A stretch of DNA of 64,000 nt. Source: Caenorhabditis elegans (taxonomy: Eukaryota; Nematoda; Chromadorea; Rhabditida; Rhabditidae). This document shows, one piece after another, positions 22,275-35,224 of this stretch; within the stretch, counting starts at the first letter, position 1, and every line of letters begins with the position of its first letter. The position numbers and the translations under genes are program-made. The notes beneath the pieces were generated by a model. The model was not told the origin of the DNA. It saw only the letters and a program-made list of their open reading frames with translations, and made no database searches. The DNA lies in NCBI RefSeq assembly GCF_000002985.6, contig NC_003279.8:8432001-8496000 (forward strand), in the 5' to 3' direction.

Positions 22275-24355
22275 AACTTGAGTCCCTCTTCCTTTAGCTT
22301 CTCCGCCTCGTCGTTTCCAGATGGCATTGGTAAGAAATGAGAGAGTGAAAGTATGAGAGGGTGGCAGAGAAGCAGAGATACCGGTTTTGGCACTGGTGGC
22401 CTCGTAGACAGAAGCTTTTTGGGGTTGTAGAAGAAGGAGAAAAAGCGATACATATTTGTATTAGATTTGGTGTGTGGCATGATGACACAGGAAAGTGAGG
22501 GTTTTTGGAACCTATTACACGTACCGATGGTGTAATCGTGTATGTAGCCGCTGCTATTATTGAAAAGATCTGATCAAGATTCTTGAACAATGAGTCAAGG
22601 TTCGAAAGGTCGTTCGGGTGTAATACTATGATGCTAGTGAAGAAGCTGTCTGCATATTGTAGTGTGACTAATTACGTTCTTCATATCATAGGGGTAAGGA
22701 GTCGTAGGTCACAAAAACTATAAACTGCATTACGTACATTACAAAATTTCAAAATTGTCTCAAAGCTCTCCAGGGGAAACATCAAAAATTCATAGTGATC
22801 ATGAGGAAACGCACATCGCAACAAGACTTTTTTGTAAGGAAATAAGCTTTTACGAAATATGAAACTTTTTTTGGTATAAGTTGAGCCCGTGTTCAAAATT
22901 TCAAAATAACTCATCACTTTACAACAAATTACATTTTTCAGTTGTTGTATCTGAGCTGGGAAAAATTGCTTCTAGCATATTCACTCTTATGGTGACATTT
23001 GAAATTGTTTATTTATGGTACTCAGTTTTCCCCTATCATAATTTTGGAAATCGACCAAACTTATTTTCTACATTTTTTTTGTATTTTAATGACACGCTTT
23101 TATATTGTAGATGAACCTACAATGCTCTCAAATTCTAAAAAAAAACGGCAATTTAAATAAACTGACAAATTTCCATAGCTTTGACTGAAAGTTTAGAGAA
23201 ATCGATACTCTACCGTTAGGAAGAAATTTTTTTGTGCTTAAATGCCAAAAAACGGTTCAGAATTTCTGGTTACTGGAGTAGGGGCCAAACGACCAAAATC
23301 TATAACGATTTAAAAAAAGTATTGCAAAAAATGTTTTATGGTAATTCAAAATTTATATAAAAGTGGTTAGCTATCTTTTTTTTATTCTTTGTTGATATGC
23401 TTTATGAAACGAAAATTTAATTTTTAAAAAATTGAAATTTGGTCATTCGGGAGCATCGGAGTCTACCTAGATATTCCTACAACCGCTACATCCCGTTACA
23501 CTTTTCGACCTAAAATTTATTCACTTTCATAGTTCGTCACTTGCTGAGACTTGCAAAGAAAATATTCAGTCGTCTGAACTTGTATGTTGTTGGATATATT
23601 TTTTATATCTATGTTTGATATCATGTTATCTGTTTTCTAGGAAATTTGAAATGTTTTCCCCCGAGTTTCTATCCAAAATATCACGAGAGTACTGTTTGGT
23701 ACTTGTGAGGTTTCAGAGGCCGAGGAGTAATCCAAACATAGTGAGAGCTGACTCACATGACTATTACAGTAACTTTCCATTAGGGTCTCCTCTTCCCTTT
23801 TTGCAATGATTCATGCCATCATCATCATTTTCTGCCGCTTTCTCTCTTCACTGATGATTCTCCAAGTGTGCATTCCAACCATCTCTGTGCCATTTTTTCC
23901 ATTTTTTCCTCGAAGACGAAATCACTTGACTTCTCTATATGCACTAGCACCAACTACCATCTACCGGTTGCCCCCTTCTCCTGCCAATTTCCCTTTTCAT
24001 TTACTTTCCCACTCTTCCTTCTTTCAATGAGCAAACAAAAGATGGAAGCCCCAAAAGTTTCTTCCTTTCTCCAAAAAGCTGTTTCCACCACAAAGTCAAT
24101 TTGGTAAAGACAGATTCCATATGGGCTCCCTTTCTTCCTACGCTCTCTTTTTCCCATCTTCATCACATATGGTTGATTCCTCACTTTGGAGACAAACTTT
24201 TGAGCACAACGACGAAGACGACGATCGTTAAAAGCACATGTTGTTCTGCTGCTCCATAACTTTCCATTTTCTCCATCTTTCATTCCTCCATCAGACCTTC
24301 TTCCAATCTCTCCCCTATATATACTTACCGTAATCCTCTCGTGTTCTTTCACGGA

Positions 24356-24419
24356 AATGTGGGCGAGACTTGCCTTCTAATGGTTGGTGCGCCCGCGCAA
24401 CATGCGACACGCCCACATT
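24356..24419. repeat. GC-rich 10-base inverted repeat
   Basis: AATGTGGGCG at 24356-24365 is matched by CGCCCACATT at 24410-24419. The 44 bases between include GCGCCCGCGC and are far more GC-rich than the surroundings. It could form a cruciform or bind a dimeric factor. Confidence 0.6.
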
Positions 24420-27400
24420 GCCATGTTTTGTCTTTTTCTGGATACGGGTACCAAAGGGCTCTTTTCTGCTAATGACTTAGGAGTTTTCCCTACATTTAAG
24501 ACATTTTTTCTCTGTTTTTTGAAAGCCTTGGAGAATCCAAATAATAACTGTTAGAATTTCAAAGTATTCTGTTTTTTTATGATCACATACGGTATTTTCT
24601 CTATTCATATTGCAACCCTTTTGAAAATTGATATCACAAATCGTTCATTTTCTTCAAGTTGACCGAAAATTTTGGATTCTTTGAAGATGCATGCATTGAA
24701 ATTTCAAAAAAAAATCTAGAAAAAAGCTGCCGCGATTAAATATTCGATTAAATCTTCCTCTAATAGAAGAATATCACTTTCAATTTTAGCTCCTACAATT
24801 CTCATATGAAATTAAAATAATTACATTGATTTTATAGAAATTATGAATTAGTATTTTATTCCTTCCATCTACTTTGACTGCTTGTATTTAAGTTTCTTAT
24901 GAATATATCAATGAATGCGCAACTGCAAAACCATTGAAAAAGAAATAAGAAGCAGTTTGTCAGTTGTAACATTTTTGATAAAATACATATAACGCAACTG
25001 ATATATAAGCTGCTAAAGTTGCGATAAAAATACAAATTCATTACTGTAAAGTTGGTCGGAAGTGATCAAATTTGTGAAATATTTCCAAAATTTGAAAACC
25101 CAGCTTCTGCTAGATTCTTCTATTTTCACATGTTTTCTATAAATGTCATCAATTATTGAGATTCAAATAACGATATAGTTTCTCATGCCAAAAAGAGCTC
25201 TGCCTGCAGTAACAGACACCTTTCTGCTGTAATAACTGTAACAACCATATATCAATGGTCCAACAGATCACCATATTCGCCTGTCCTTCTGCTGAGTCGG
25301 CATTGTAAAAGGAGAACGCGGAGAGGGGATGGAGAAGGGCAACTGTTCGGAGCCCGGATCGGAAGACTGCTTTGTAATAGAGCCCCGTGCTAGGTTACTC
25401 CACGATATCTGACCGATATTGCGCGAGGGCTTTTTGAGGGGAACTTAGACCCGATAGGGATTGATCCCATATGTTACACTGCAAAAATATTAGTTTTGGT
25501 AACTAGAATCATGACATGTCTTTGACATTTTCCAGTTTTAAAAATGAAACATCTAGTTTTAAAACACCAATTTTGAAGATTTTCTAGACGACATTATACA
25601 GTGCGTACAAGTTCTATACCCCTAAATTTATGACTGTTGCCACGTCTGTATTCATTAGAAAAAATCTGTTGATGCCATTCGATTCCAAATCCCAAAAAAC
25701 CTATGTGTCTAAATTTTCATGACCGCACCTCAAAAACTAAATAAATTAGGTCAATACATTATGTCAAAAAACCAATTGTTGCTTGTGAATTTAAAAAAAA
25801 AAAAAGTTTAAAGTATTACTACGAAGTTTTTTAATGAGTTTACTATCAGTTTCTTCTCGATACACCAATTTTTATTTAAGAAAAAAACTGAATTCACTTT
25901 CATAAACGGATTTTTTTCAATTTCGATACCATCACTAAAATCATTTTGCATTCTTTCTTCTCTATATTTCTCCAGTCCTCTTTTAGTTTTCTCCATTTGC
26001 TCAAAATGACTCATATCTTCCTGGAAGGAAACTTATTGTAACAAATTTTCCTCCTTGCGTGGGACCAGTCGTGTGGTCGAAACAGACGAACGTTTGGTTG
26101 CATTGTTTGCATTCTTCATTTACTTATTATTTCAGTAGAAATTATATGAATTTTCTTTTGTCTTTTATTGAAAAAATGAGTTTCATTAATCCTATCTCTC
26201 GCCGTTCTGTCTGAGCGCTGCACCCGCGGGCACATAAGATTAACGTACTTTTCCAAAAGCATTTTACATTTAATTTTTGAAAACGATGACGGGAATTCGA
26301 CTGTCAGAGTTCAAAAAATGTTTCCAAATTTGTGAGTTTCGTAATTTTTTACGTTTTCAAAAAGCCTGACTTGAAATTTCGAGAGGATTCTGCCTTGTAT
26401 TTCAAACATTGCCAAGTTAGGATCAAAAAGAATTTAATATCATATATTTCCTCTATTATTTCTCTTATTCTTCACTATTTGTTGTTCCAAAAGCATTTTA
26501 TCGTTAACCACATTTATTTTCTGGCCTGGTGAGGTGAAAAAAAAATGATTGAAGGTGAACTCAACTTGGGCAATTTTCGATCCGTTTTTAGAATTGAAAT
26601 CTATGAAAAACCCGAAGAAAAATCAGATAAAACTCTTTGGAGCATAAGTATTGCATTTGAGAAGATATTCGAAAATTCCTTATTGCCTTACTGATGCCTT
26701 ACTAATAGAGGAAGTAAGATAATATATTCATTCGATTTTTAGGTATTCTGTAATTCCTCACTCTCTGGGAGAAATTTCAAACATTTTATTCCTAGATTTT
26801 TAATATTCTTACGTTTAGAGAGGTCCAGTCCTCTTCAGACCAAATATCTATTTTGAAACTCGATGAAATGAACAATGAGGGGGTGTAAAGTTCAATTCAA
26901 CTTGTTTTTTGCAAGTATGTTAGTGGTGTGTTCCAGATACAAATAGGCCATTCATCTTTACTTTCGAAATCTCATTACCGTATCCTTCTCCATCTACTTC
27001 TCAATCGGTGCCCCATTACAACACTACCTTCACCCCTCCAAACAGCCGCATTCATCCTATCCATCCATCCGGCTGCCGTTTGTGGGCGGGATCCCTCATA
27101 TGTCATTCGGGGTCCTTCCATTCCCATCTTTACTTCGCCTTCCCGCGGGGTGCTGCCTGGGCTCATTCCTTCACTTCTTTGCCTCCTTTCTTCGCCACTA
27201 TTACACCGCTTTCGGATGCTCGTCTCCTCTTGCTTCTTCTTGCTTCTTTTGCCTGCTTTCACTATCGCCCATATTGCTCTTCTTTCGGGGGACCTAACAT
27301 GTGTGTGTGTCTATGCTTGCCTCATACTCCAAATCAATCGATGATTTTGTTTTTCTAGAAGAGACCGGGAAGTCACATGAACCTCATCACCAGGTTAAGG

Positions 27401-28227
27401 GAGCTCCATACTTTTAGTCATTGCTTCCATTTCAGTGATCACACATTACATAGTGATGGATTTCTTCTGGAGATAACTTTGTTTTGAAGATCAGGATCAA
27501 CCAACCACGTTGTTTTATCAAAGCCCTTTGGCTAAAATTTCCGAATTTTTCCTGAAACACCCATTGCTCTACTTTTACAGAGTTTTTTATTTCGGCTCCT
27601 CTGTTTTTTATCATTTTTAACTGCAGAGATATGTTTCTAAAATTTATCTGCATTTTCATAGGCGAAACTTTTAACATATAATTGAAGACAGCCGAGATAT
27701 AAGCTGTCAAATTAGAGCACGGGAAATTCAAGTCTAATAGGAAAACTTTCATTTTCAGGTTGTCTCTGAGATATCAGACACACGCCATCCTACAAATAAG
27801 TACAACGAAACCATAATTTCATAATGTCGAAGGTCACCCTTAGAGTTCATATTTTCAGTAAACTGCCAAGTGATCTATATTTCAAATAACCTCTCTAAAA
27901 TTATTAAAATTTCCTCTGAAACCTAAAAAATGTAACGTTTCCAAATTGAATGTCTTATCCTATTTCTAGAAAAGAATTGCATTGAATCAATTAACCATCT
28001 ACCGTATTCTTCCCTTTTTCCCATTCGTCGTCTTTGTCGTCTCCAGTCGTCCCGTAAAAAGTTACCATACCAATACTGGTTTCTTCCTCTTCTTCTTATT
28101 CTTCCCGAACGTTCTTTTTTCCATTCATCATTATTATATACATATACATATTTATATTCATACTTTTCTTTCATCATTCGCATTCTCCATTCTTCTCTAT
28201 CTTTAACACCTTCCAAAATTTCAGAAC

Positions 28228-30795
28228 ATGACCGAAGCCGAAGACTTTGCTCAACTGCTTCAAAAGCTTCAGAATGCGAGTCCAGCTCTTCCAGAAGGCA
28301 CATCATCTACTCCAACACCATCCTCGTCAACTGGTCTATTGCCAAATGGAAAGAAGACAAAGGGACGCGTCAAGATTAAGATGGAGTATATCAATAATAA
28401 ACTCAGACGTTACACTACTTTCAGCAAAAGAAAAACGGGTATTATGAAGAAGGTGAGTTAAAGATTCTGATTTAACTTTTAGTTTAATTTGTAATGTACC
28501 CTTCAGAAATAATTAAAGTTCCACCTAGAAACCTCTATTAATTGAGTGTATGGAATTAGAATACTATGGAAATTTTTAAAAAGTTTGAATGCACTATAGA
28601 AATATTAAAAATTAAAGCTGGATAGTCAACTAAAATATCCTGACTCACCTATTTAGTTGCGGCAGGTTCAAATCCTAATAATATTTACTGTTATAATTAA
28701 ATTGTACACATCGTAGAAAACTTCTTATTTTTTGGATTTTCAAACCTCAAGAACTGGGATAGGCAAAACCTGAGTAATCGCCACTTTCTGAATTTAACTG
28801 ATACAATTTCAAGTTTTATTTAAAATGTTTCTCTATTGTAGCTATGATATTTATCCATTTTAGTAGAATAGTACCAATTTTGAAATTTCGAAAACTTTCC
28901 TCTATGGCGATGCTTCATCTCTGAGACCTCTTTTTGCATTAAAAAATACAAAATATAAACTTCTGCATCACTTTTGCAATAATACTTTTGTTTCAGGCAT
29001 TCGAACTATCTACACTAACGGGAACCCAAGTAATGCTTCTAGTCGCATCAGAAACTGGTCATGTCTACACATATGCAACTCCAAAACTTCAACCAATGAT
29101 TTCATCAGATACTGGAAAAGCCATGATCCAATCGTGCCTTAATGCTCCTGGTGGAGATGGATCAGATGTTCAGCCAAGTCGTACCGAGTTCACATTTGAT
29201 TCTGGAAATGGTGGAAACGGAATGCGAAAACGGAAAATGTTGAGCGATGTTATGTCAGCCGAGTCGAGCAACAACAGCCCATCGGTGAGTTTAGGAATCG
29301 CTCTTCCTATTACAACGCGCGTCAGCCGCGGGACGAACCGATTGAAGAAGAAGAAACGGCACTAAAATGGCCTCAAATATCCTTCGGGAAGGAGTGGAGC
29401 CATCGGGAGACGGAGAACCCTACGGGAAGGGAAAAAGGGGGTCCCGTGTTATAGTGTAATGCGTTTGGTGTGTGTACGACTTTGGTTACATCTCACACTA
29501 ATGGACAGATAGAAAGAGAGAGACTTCTGATGACTAACTGATTGCTCACTTTACGTTTTAACATAAATAGAATGATAGGATAATTGAGTGAGGGAAAGTA
29601 AACAATTCTAAATAATTGCAGAGTGAATATAGATACCTGGGAGTTAACACAAAAAATGGTAAACGTAATGATTCTCCTTTAATGGGGCTTATCATTTGTG
29701 GGTTATCTTCCATACCTAATAGGTGTGGAAGAATGGTATTACCTATGCCATTTGAAAGTAACCCTTTTCTTATGCTTGCAAAAAAGTAGCACCAGAGGAA
29801 CATTTGAACTAGAAAAAAGTAGTTCTAAAAAACGTTTAGTTAATTTTTTCCAAGTCCATTTTTCCAGTTTTTTTTGTTTATAGAAGCAGCGTAAAGAAAT
29901 TCTGGATTCTTGATTTTTTTTTCAAAAAAAAACCTAAAACTTTTTGATTCGTAACATTTTCAGTAAAAAATTGAAAATATACAAATGGTGTCAATAATAT
30001 TTTATGTTAAAAAGAGAGATAGAGGCGGAGCCTATTATTGATTTTTGCTTTGTTCCCCTACATTATTCTATTGAAAATAATGAGAAAATTTTAATGAAAT
30101 AAATTTGGAAAAATAGGTTCCCTGGTTTTTTAGTATTTTCCAATCAATTCCCGAGACTTCCAAATGAATGTTTAAAACTTTACGCCAATTGATTTCCAGA
30201 TGCCAAACTTCACTCCATTTCTCGCCCCATCAATGGCTCCACTGTTCTCCACATTTGGAGAGGATGATTATAATAATGATGAAAGTGGCGATGATTCGGA
30301 TTCAGAAGAAGCTTCAAGTGATATCAAGGAAGAATATCAAGGATCGCCTACAATGGTTAAGCAAGAAACAACAGAAATTGATAGTGTAACGGCTTCATTA
30401 CAACAAAGAATAAAAGAAGCAATGAGGCAGGCTGCATCAAATAAGCAGGCAATCAAAAAGGCAAAAATTACACCTCCCTCCTCAAATATGAACAATGCGG
30501 CATTTTTGAATCCGTTTCTTCTTCAAGGTAAATTTATTTTGACATTGATCATATTCAAAACTGTTCGAGAAAGTATGAGAGTAATACAAATTTGAAAATT
30601 CATCTTGATAGTTTTTGTGGAAAAAAAAAACTTAATAAATTAAAATTTTCAGGCGGTGCAAATGCTTCAAACCTTCTAGCAACAGCTGCAAGAAAAGGTG
30701 ACGATGCAGGAAGCTTAACATCAAATCCATTTCTTTCAATGGGTCTGAACTTGCAACAGCTCATCGAATCAGCAGCCATTGCATCAAATGAATAA
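28228..30795 (+). CDS. unc-120: SRF-type MADS-box transcription factor of muscle
   Basis: Four exons (28228-28452, 28997-29284, 30200-30527, 30653-30795) encode 327 residues. The MADS box covers about residues 43-100: GRVKIKMEYINNKLRRYTTF, SKRKTGIMKKAFELSTLTGT and QVMLLVASETGHVYTYATPK are near-identical to animal serum response factor and include the SRF-type dimer region after the core. DNA target expected: CArG boxes. The C-terminal two thirds are Ser/Asp-rich and likely the activation region; a basic RKRKM cluster at about residue 153 may add to nuclear import. In worms UNC-120 acts with HLH-1 and HND-1 to specify body-wall muscle. The start is set by MTEAEDF right after an acceptor (TTTCAG at 28219-28224). 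Poly(A) signal AATAAA is at 30997-31002. Identification is firm. Confidence 0.98.
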
Positions 30796-31355
30796 AGTTT
30801 TGATTTTAGTATTTTAACGTCATGACATTCTTCATGTTCTCTATTTCTTCATTTTTGCATATTTTCTTTAAATTTTTGAAAACAATTCCGTCTTGCAAAG
30901 ACCACGATCTTGTCAACATCTGAAAACAACCCCATCCTCTCCATGTTTGTAGCTTTCATCATTTAATACGCATAATCCATATTTTTCAATTCCCGGAATA
31001 AACTTGATAGAAATTAAAATTGAAAAAAGGTTTTTTCTTTGATTTTAAAAATGGCGGTAGTAACTTTTGAAGAAAAAAAACTTCTGCTGAACTTAATCAA
31101 TTAAAGGTGTAATCTGAGGGCATTTTGCTTCGAACTGATTATTGAAAAAAAAAACGAAAAGATTATTGTTTGTGTCGGGGGAAATTTAATTCGAAACAGT
31201 TTGAGATTTGCATCACCGGACCAAAATTCCAGAATAAGTTCCGCTCAATCGTCCAATTAAAAAAAAGGAACAAATAAATTCTAGCGGACCAAAACTGCAT
31301 TTTAATATGTTTAAAAAATTTTCATAAACGTTTTATTCTTTGTGTGGGAAGCAGT
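30796..31355. other. unc-120 3' UTR and convergent 3' region of the small acidic gene
   Basis: An AATAAA at 30997-31002 is the likely poly(A) signal of unc-120, about 200 bases after the stop. Beyond it the sequence is A-rich with no coding content. Confidence 0.6.
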
Positions 31356-31818
31356 TTAAAGATCTTCTCTCAAGAAATCCATGGTTCTATAAATGTATTC
31401 ATCATCAATCACATCTTCCTCATCATCTTCAAAATCATCGCAATCTTCGTCGTCATCATCATCTTCCTTCTCGTTGATGACAGAACCTCTTGCATCCTGT
31501 TCAGGACTATCAAATTGGTCTGAAACATTCAACACTTACATAATTCTTGCAATTTTCAAATATCATTACTTTATTTTATCCTTAAATCTCTATTAAAGAC
31601 TACCGATACACTTGGAACATTTGGATAATGCGGAGCAGACAACACTCAAGGATAGCAGTTGCGCCCGGATATCTTTTTATTTTATTAACTGGAGTCGCGA
31701 GTCAAAACGAAAACTTTGTAGACTCACCGGACGCTAATTCGTTGGTTTCTCCATTAATACTGATGACATTCAGAATAATAACTATAAACGTTAAGAGTAT
31801 GATGAAATGAATTCTCAT
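31356..31818 (-). CDS. small secreted acidic protein (84 residues)
   Basis: Exon 1 (31818-31728) encodes MRIHFIILLTFIVIILNVIS followed by INGETNELAS, a classical signal peptide. Exon 2 (31519-31356) begins DQFDSPEQDARGSVINEKED and continues with a run of Asp and Glu before ending YIYRTMDFLREDL. The join is G|AC with good GT/AG signals (GTGAGT donor, TTTCAG acceptor). The mature chain is about 60 residues with one Cys and a strongly acidic core, so it might bind calcium or cations or be an extracellular propeptide. The plus-strand poly-Ser open frame at 31393-31596 is its shadow. No family is recognised. Its start lies 146 bases from the stop of the pseudo-protease gene upstream on the same strand, so co-transcription is possible. 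Confidence 0.7.
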
Positions 31819-31964
31819 TTTTCCAATTGAAAACCAACTAATACTAAATTTACTGTCTTGCATTTAGCCATGACAATACAGAAAAGAACCATTTCACGTA
31901 AATATTTCACATTTATTTAAATTCAAAAAAGATAACGGAGATTTCAACTGTTTTCAGCTAAACT

Positions 31965-33761
31965 TTATTTCATAAAAATAAGAAAAATGAAAATAAATTC
32001 AAACACACCAAACATTGCTTTGTAGACTGTTCTTTCCGTATTTTTAGCCATCATACTCTTCAAAAAATAATCATTGGAATCCTCTGGATATGAGAGAGCT
32101 TCATTCACTTCATCAATTTTTCCTTCGTCGATTGGAAGTTCAATGTAGTTGGAGTTGGAAGTTGTATTCCTGTTCTTACTAGGATTAGTATTAACATTCG
32201 GGGAATTGGGATCGGAGCTGTTTTGTACAATTTGTTGTGTAGTAGCCTCCGGCTGGTTACTTGAAGATGAAGCTTCGGACGATGGTCTACCAACTGGGCC
32301 TTTTGTACAAACTCCAGAGAATTCACAGATTTCATTGTTATACTTTCTCAAATCAAAGTAATATTCATATTGATTTGAATTGTATCCAGCTGGAAATTCA
32401 ACGAACTTAAATGTGGAGTTGAACAATCGCTCAGATTTTTTGAAAACTCAATAATGAAAGTTATTTTATATATTAAATTAAATTATTAGGTTGGTCGAAA
32501 AGTCTTTGCAAAATTTGTACTTTTCTTCATTTCTCAGCGTTAATTCATTTTTTTCTGATTCTGTTTTTTTATTTGCATAGTACGTAATGTGCATGTTTAA
32601 TATATTTAAAAAAACTTTTGGGTGCTGTTCAAAATGACCGAGAATTTGCTCGCCGAACGTCACGCCCTCCGATGGGTTTTTCTGTACGAGTTCCCCCAAA
32701 TCTGCAATTGCAACGAAGCTCGTCGTAACATGTGTGCAGTGTTAGGCAAGAACTCTGTCACCTTTAATACCATGAAGTTTTGGTTCGAAAAGTTCACGAA
32801 AAAGAACTACGATCTCGATGATAAACCAAGATAAGATCGCTCTCGTTTGAATATCGACGAGGATATTTCGAGAGCCCTGGAAGATGATCCAAGAGCAACG
32901 AACCGCGAACTTTCTGCGACTCTCAAGCATCCCCAAAAAACCATCATCAACCATCTCCACGAAACCGGAAGGGTAGAAAAGTTCGGTCAACTCGTTCCTC
33001 ACAATTTGCCCGATTCTCAGAAAAATTGTTTTGTGACCTCTCTCTTTCGCTGCTCACTAGGAAACGAACAACGGACTGGGTTAAGGATATCATTACTGGA
33101 AATGATAAATGGGTATTGTATGTTAGCCATACCAGGAAAAAAGAGTGGGTCCCGGTCGAGGAAACCGCGACACCTGACCTCAAATTAGAACTTCACGGAA
33201 AAAAGTGCTTCTCTCAATTGGGCGGGACAGTAAGGGTGTCATTTCCAGAGAGCTTCTTCCAGACGTTGCTACAATCAACGCTGGCCTATACTGCATTTAA
33301 TTGGAAAAGATGGTCCATGCTCATCGATTACATCGCCCTAGAGGATCAAAGTTGTTGCTGCTCCATGACAACGCAAGACCGTATACAACTTTTAAGACCC
33401 GCCAGAAGCTCCAGACAGTCGGAATCCAAATTTTGTCTTACTCATCGTATTCGCCGGGCTTGGCTCCTACTGACTACCATCTGTTCCGCTCACTCCAGAA
33501 TCACCTTGCCGGGCAGAAGTTTCATGATCGAAAGGTCGTCGAAACGGGGTTGGACGACTTCTTTGCCTCCTAATCGCAGGAGTTCTAGGCGGAGGGTACT
33601 GTTCAACTTCCGTTGTGTTGGCAAGAAGTCATAGGCATTAATGGTAAATATATTACCCATTGAATCTTGTTCGCTTTGAAAAAATACTACTTCCAAAAAA
33701 AAATCAAAATTTTGCAAAGACTTTTCGACCAACCTAATAATTAATAATTAAAGAATTATAA

Positions 33762-33813
<52 letters not shown>

Positions 33814-35224
33814 TCTGTCTACTGTGACTTGTATTTTGAAACGGAATAAAAACTTACTAGTGGACTTGATCCCAATAGCCGTAACTTTATCATCATACAA
33901 CTTCACCAAAGGTCCCCCTCGATCTTGCATTGCTTGGTACTTATCAGTGCATATCCAACCATCATCGTGTAAGTTTTTAATCTAAAACTCCTATCGTAGA
34001 TAGTACAAAACGCGTTTCCTAGAATGTTTTTAAAAAAAACTTTTAAAATTCGAAGAAAAATTACTTTTAGTGGTTTAAATTGTAGTGTTGAATACGGATT
34101 TTTGGTGGATGTAGCATGGCCATATAGAAATACATCATCGTTTGTGTAGACATTGGCACTTACTGAAATTTGTTATTATGTTGTTTAAAATTCTCAAATA
34201 TTCGAATATTACCATATGGGATACATGGAACTGATATATTTTTCACATTTTCTTCGAGTTCAATCAAAACCATAAGAGACATTTTGGAAAAATCATCATA
34301 TCTCTTCTTAACATTGATAAGCACTGCCTGAAAAATTTTTCATTTTGAATAATTGAATGAGTTTAGCTACAATGAAATTACTTTTTTTGGTCTCAAAATA
34401 CATTGACCAGATGAGCAGTTTCCTGGAATGACTTTCATATTTTTCGTCACTTTCTCGGGAACCATCGCACTTCTGAAAGTGAGAAAATAGGATTCCATTA
34501 CGAAATTTTTCACAAAAAAAATCGAAGTAGGCAAGATTTAAGGCAAGCTAATAACATCATATTTTCCTTTTTAAATCCACTGTTTTAGCTAAACAAATGC
34601 ATGAAACTAATTGAATTTCTAATAAGATTAAAATTAAAGACAATGTTAAGCATTCCACGAATGCATCCGAGTTTTTGATCTTTCGTGTCTGTCAAGTTTA
34701 GTTTTTACCGAAACTTCTAAAATTCAAAGTCTCCAAAAGCAAAATAAAGAAATTTTAGAAAAAAAACGAACGTTGTGTTTCTAATGTATTCAAGATTCTT
34801 AAAATACACAGTATCATTGTAATTGGTTCTCCAGGCACCGTTTTCGATCATTATAAAATATACAGATGTAAGAACATGTCTCGGAGAAATAAAGAATCCA
34901 GCTACTGATACATTATCTGCTTGATTGTCTGTATTAGCATTTTTTTGTTAAATTTTCAGCAAACATATATAACTCACTATCTAGTTCCATTTTGGCCAGC
35001 CAAAAATTTCCTGGATTTGGCGCATTTTCTCCATCTGTATTATTTTCTTTTTCAGCTGAAAATTGAGCAATAATTTGGATAAAAAACAGGTGGAGCAACT
35101 CACGAAAATCTTGATTTCCACATTTTTCTAATCGATCTTTATTCTCATCAGTGGTCAGCGATTTCCATTTCACTGTCACAACTATGCTTATGAATGAAAA
35201 TACAATAATCGATAGAAATTTCAT
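31965..35224 (-). CDS. trypsin-fold (DUF316-like) protein lacking the catalytic triad, paralogue A
   Basis: Eight exons: 35224-35104, 35055-34978, 34928-34772, 34472-34382, 34327-34213, 34162-34065, 33981-33858, 32389-31965; 402 residues. Signal peptide MKFLSIIVFSFISIVVTV. Family landmarks: FFISPRHVLTSVYF at the place of the trypsin TAAHC (His absent), MSLMVLIELEENVKNISVPC at the DIALL position (Asp replaced), and ICTDKYQAMQDRGGPLVKLY at the GDSGGP position (Ser replaced by Arg). The last exon adds a Ser/Asn/Thr-rich linker and a hydrophobic C-terminus, so the product is probably membrane-bound. Intron 7 holds a mariner element (32486-33737) and a TA repeat. Relation to nematode DUF316 (peptidase S1-like) is inferred from the motif order. 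The frame is intact throughout. Confidence 0.82.
32486..33737 (+). mobile_element. decayed mariner (Tc1/mariner) transposon
   Basis: A 1252-base element bounded by TA on both sides. The left end TTAGGTTGGTCGAAAAGTCT and TTGCAAAATTTG is repeated inverted at 33705-33737 almost without change. Between the ends lies a mariner transposase: MTENLLAERHALRWVFLYEF at the start, NRELSATL and KTIINHLHETGRVEKFG (helix-turn-helix), KDIITGNDKWVLYVSHTRKK, then HDNARPYTTFKTRQKLQT and YSPGLAPTDYHLF with the D34D spacing of mariner. It is dead: an in-frame stop at 32833-32835, frame shifts near 33015-33030 and 33200-33210, another stop near 33297, and Asp of the first catalytic motif (usually GDEKW) reads Asn. 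It lies antisense in intron 7 of paralogue A. Confidence 0.93.
33762..33810. repeat. AC/TA dinucleotide repeat
   Basis: An AC run passes into about 19 TA units in the same intron as the mariner element, just outside its right end. A shorter TA run sits at 36094-36110 in the matching intron of paralogue B. Confidence 0.9.

Larger units (their letters stand above)
18995..28227. other. 9.2 kb gene-free region, long upstream region of unc-120
   Basis: No exon chain with protein-like content was found on either strand. Open frames here are short and overlap in several frames, for example three frames over 26928-27358, in a C/T-rich stretch. Notable pieces are a GA-rich tract at about 22160-22190, the GT repeat at 22255-22274, a GC-richer island at about 25260-25470, the inverted repeat 24356-24419, and a C/T-rich segment 26980-27300. 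Since unc-120 is a muscle regulator, enhancers are expected here, but the sequence does not show which pieces act. TTTCAG at 28219-28224 lies three bases before the unc-120 ATG. Confidence 0.6.

Noticed and set aside
23954-24352. 132-residue minus-strand open frame
   Set aside because: Biased composition in a CT-rich region, no splice context, no family.
26928-27358. Open frames of 138, 116 and 71 residues in three frames
   Set aside because: All three overlapping frames are open because of C/T-rich, stop-poor DNA; no exon borders or family similarity.
28640-28690. GGTTCAAATCC, like a tRNA B box, in unc-120 intron 1
   Set aside because: The T stem does not pair beyond three bases and no matching A box and acceptor stem are present.
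31393-31596. Plus-strand Ser-rich open frame
   Set aside because: Mirror image of the acidic exon of the minus-strand gene (GAT/GAA read in reverse as ATC/TTC).
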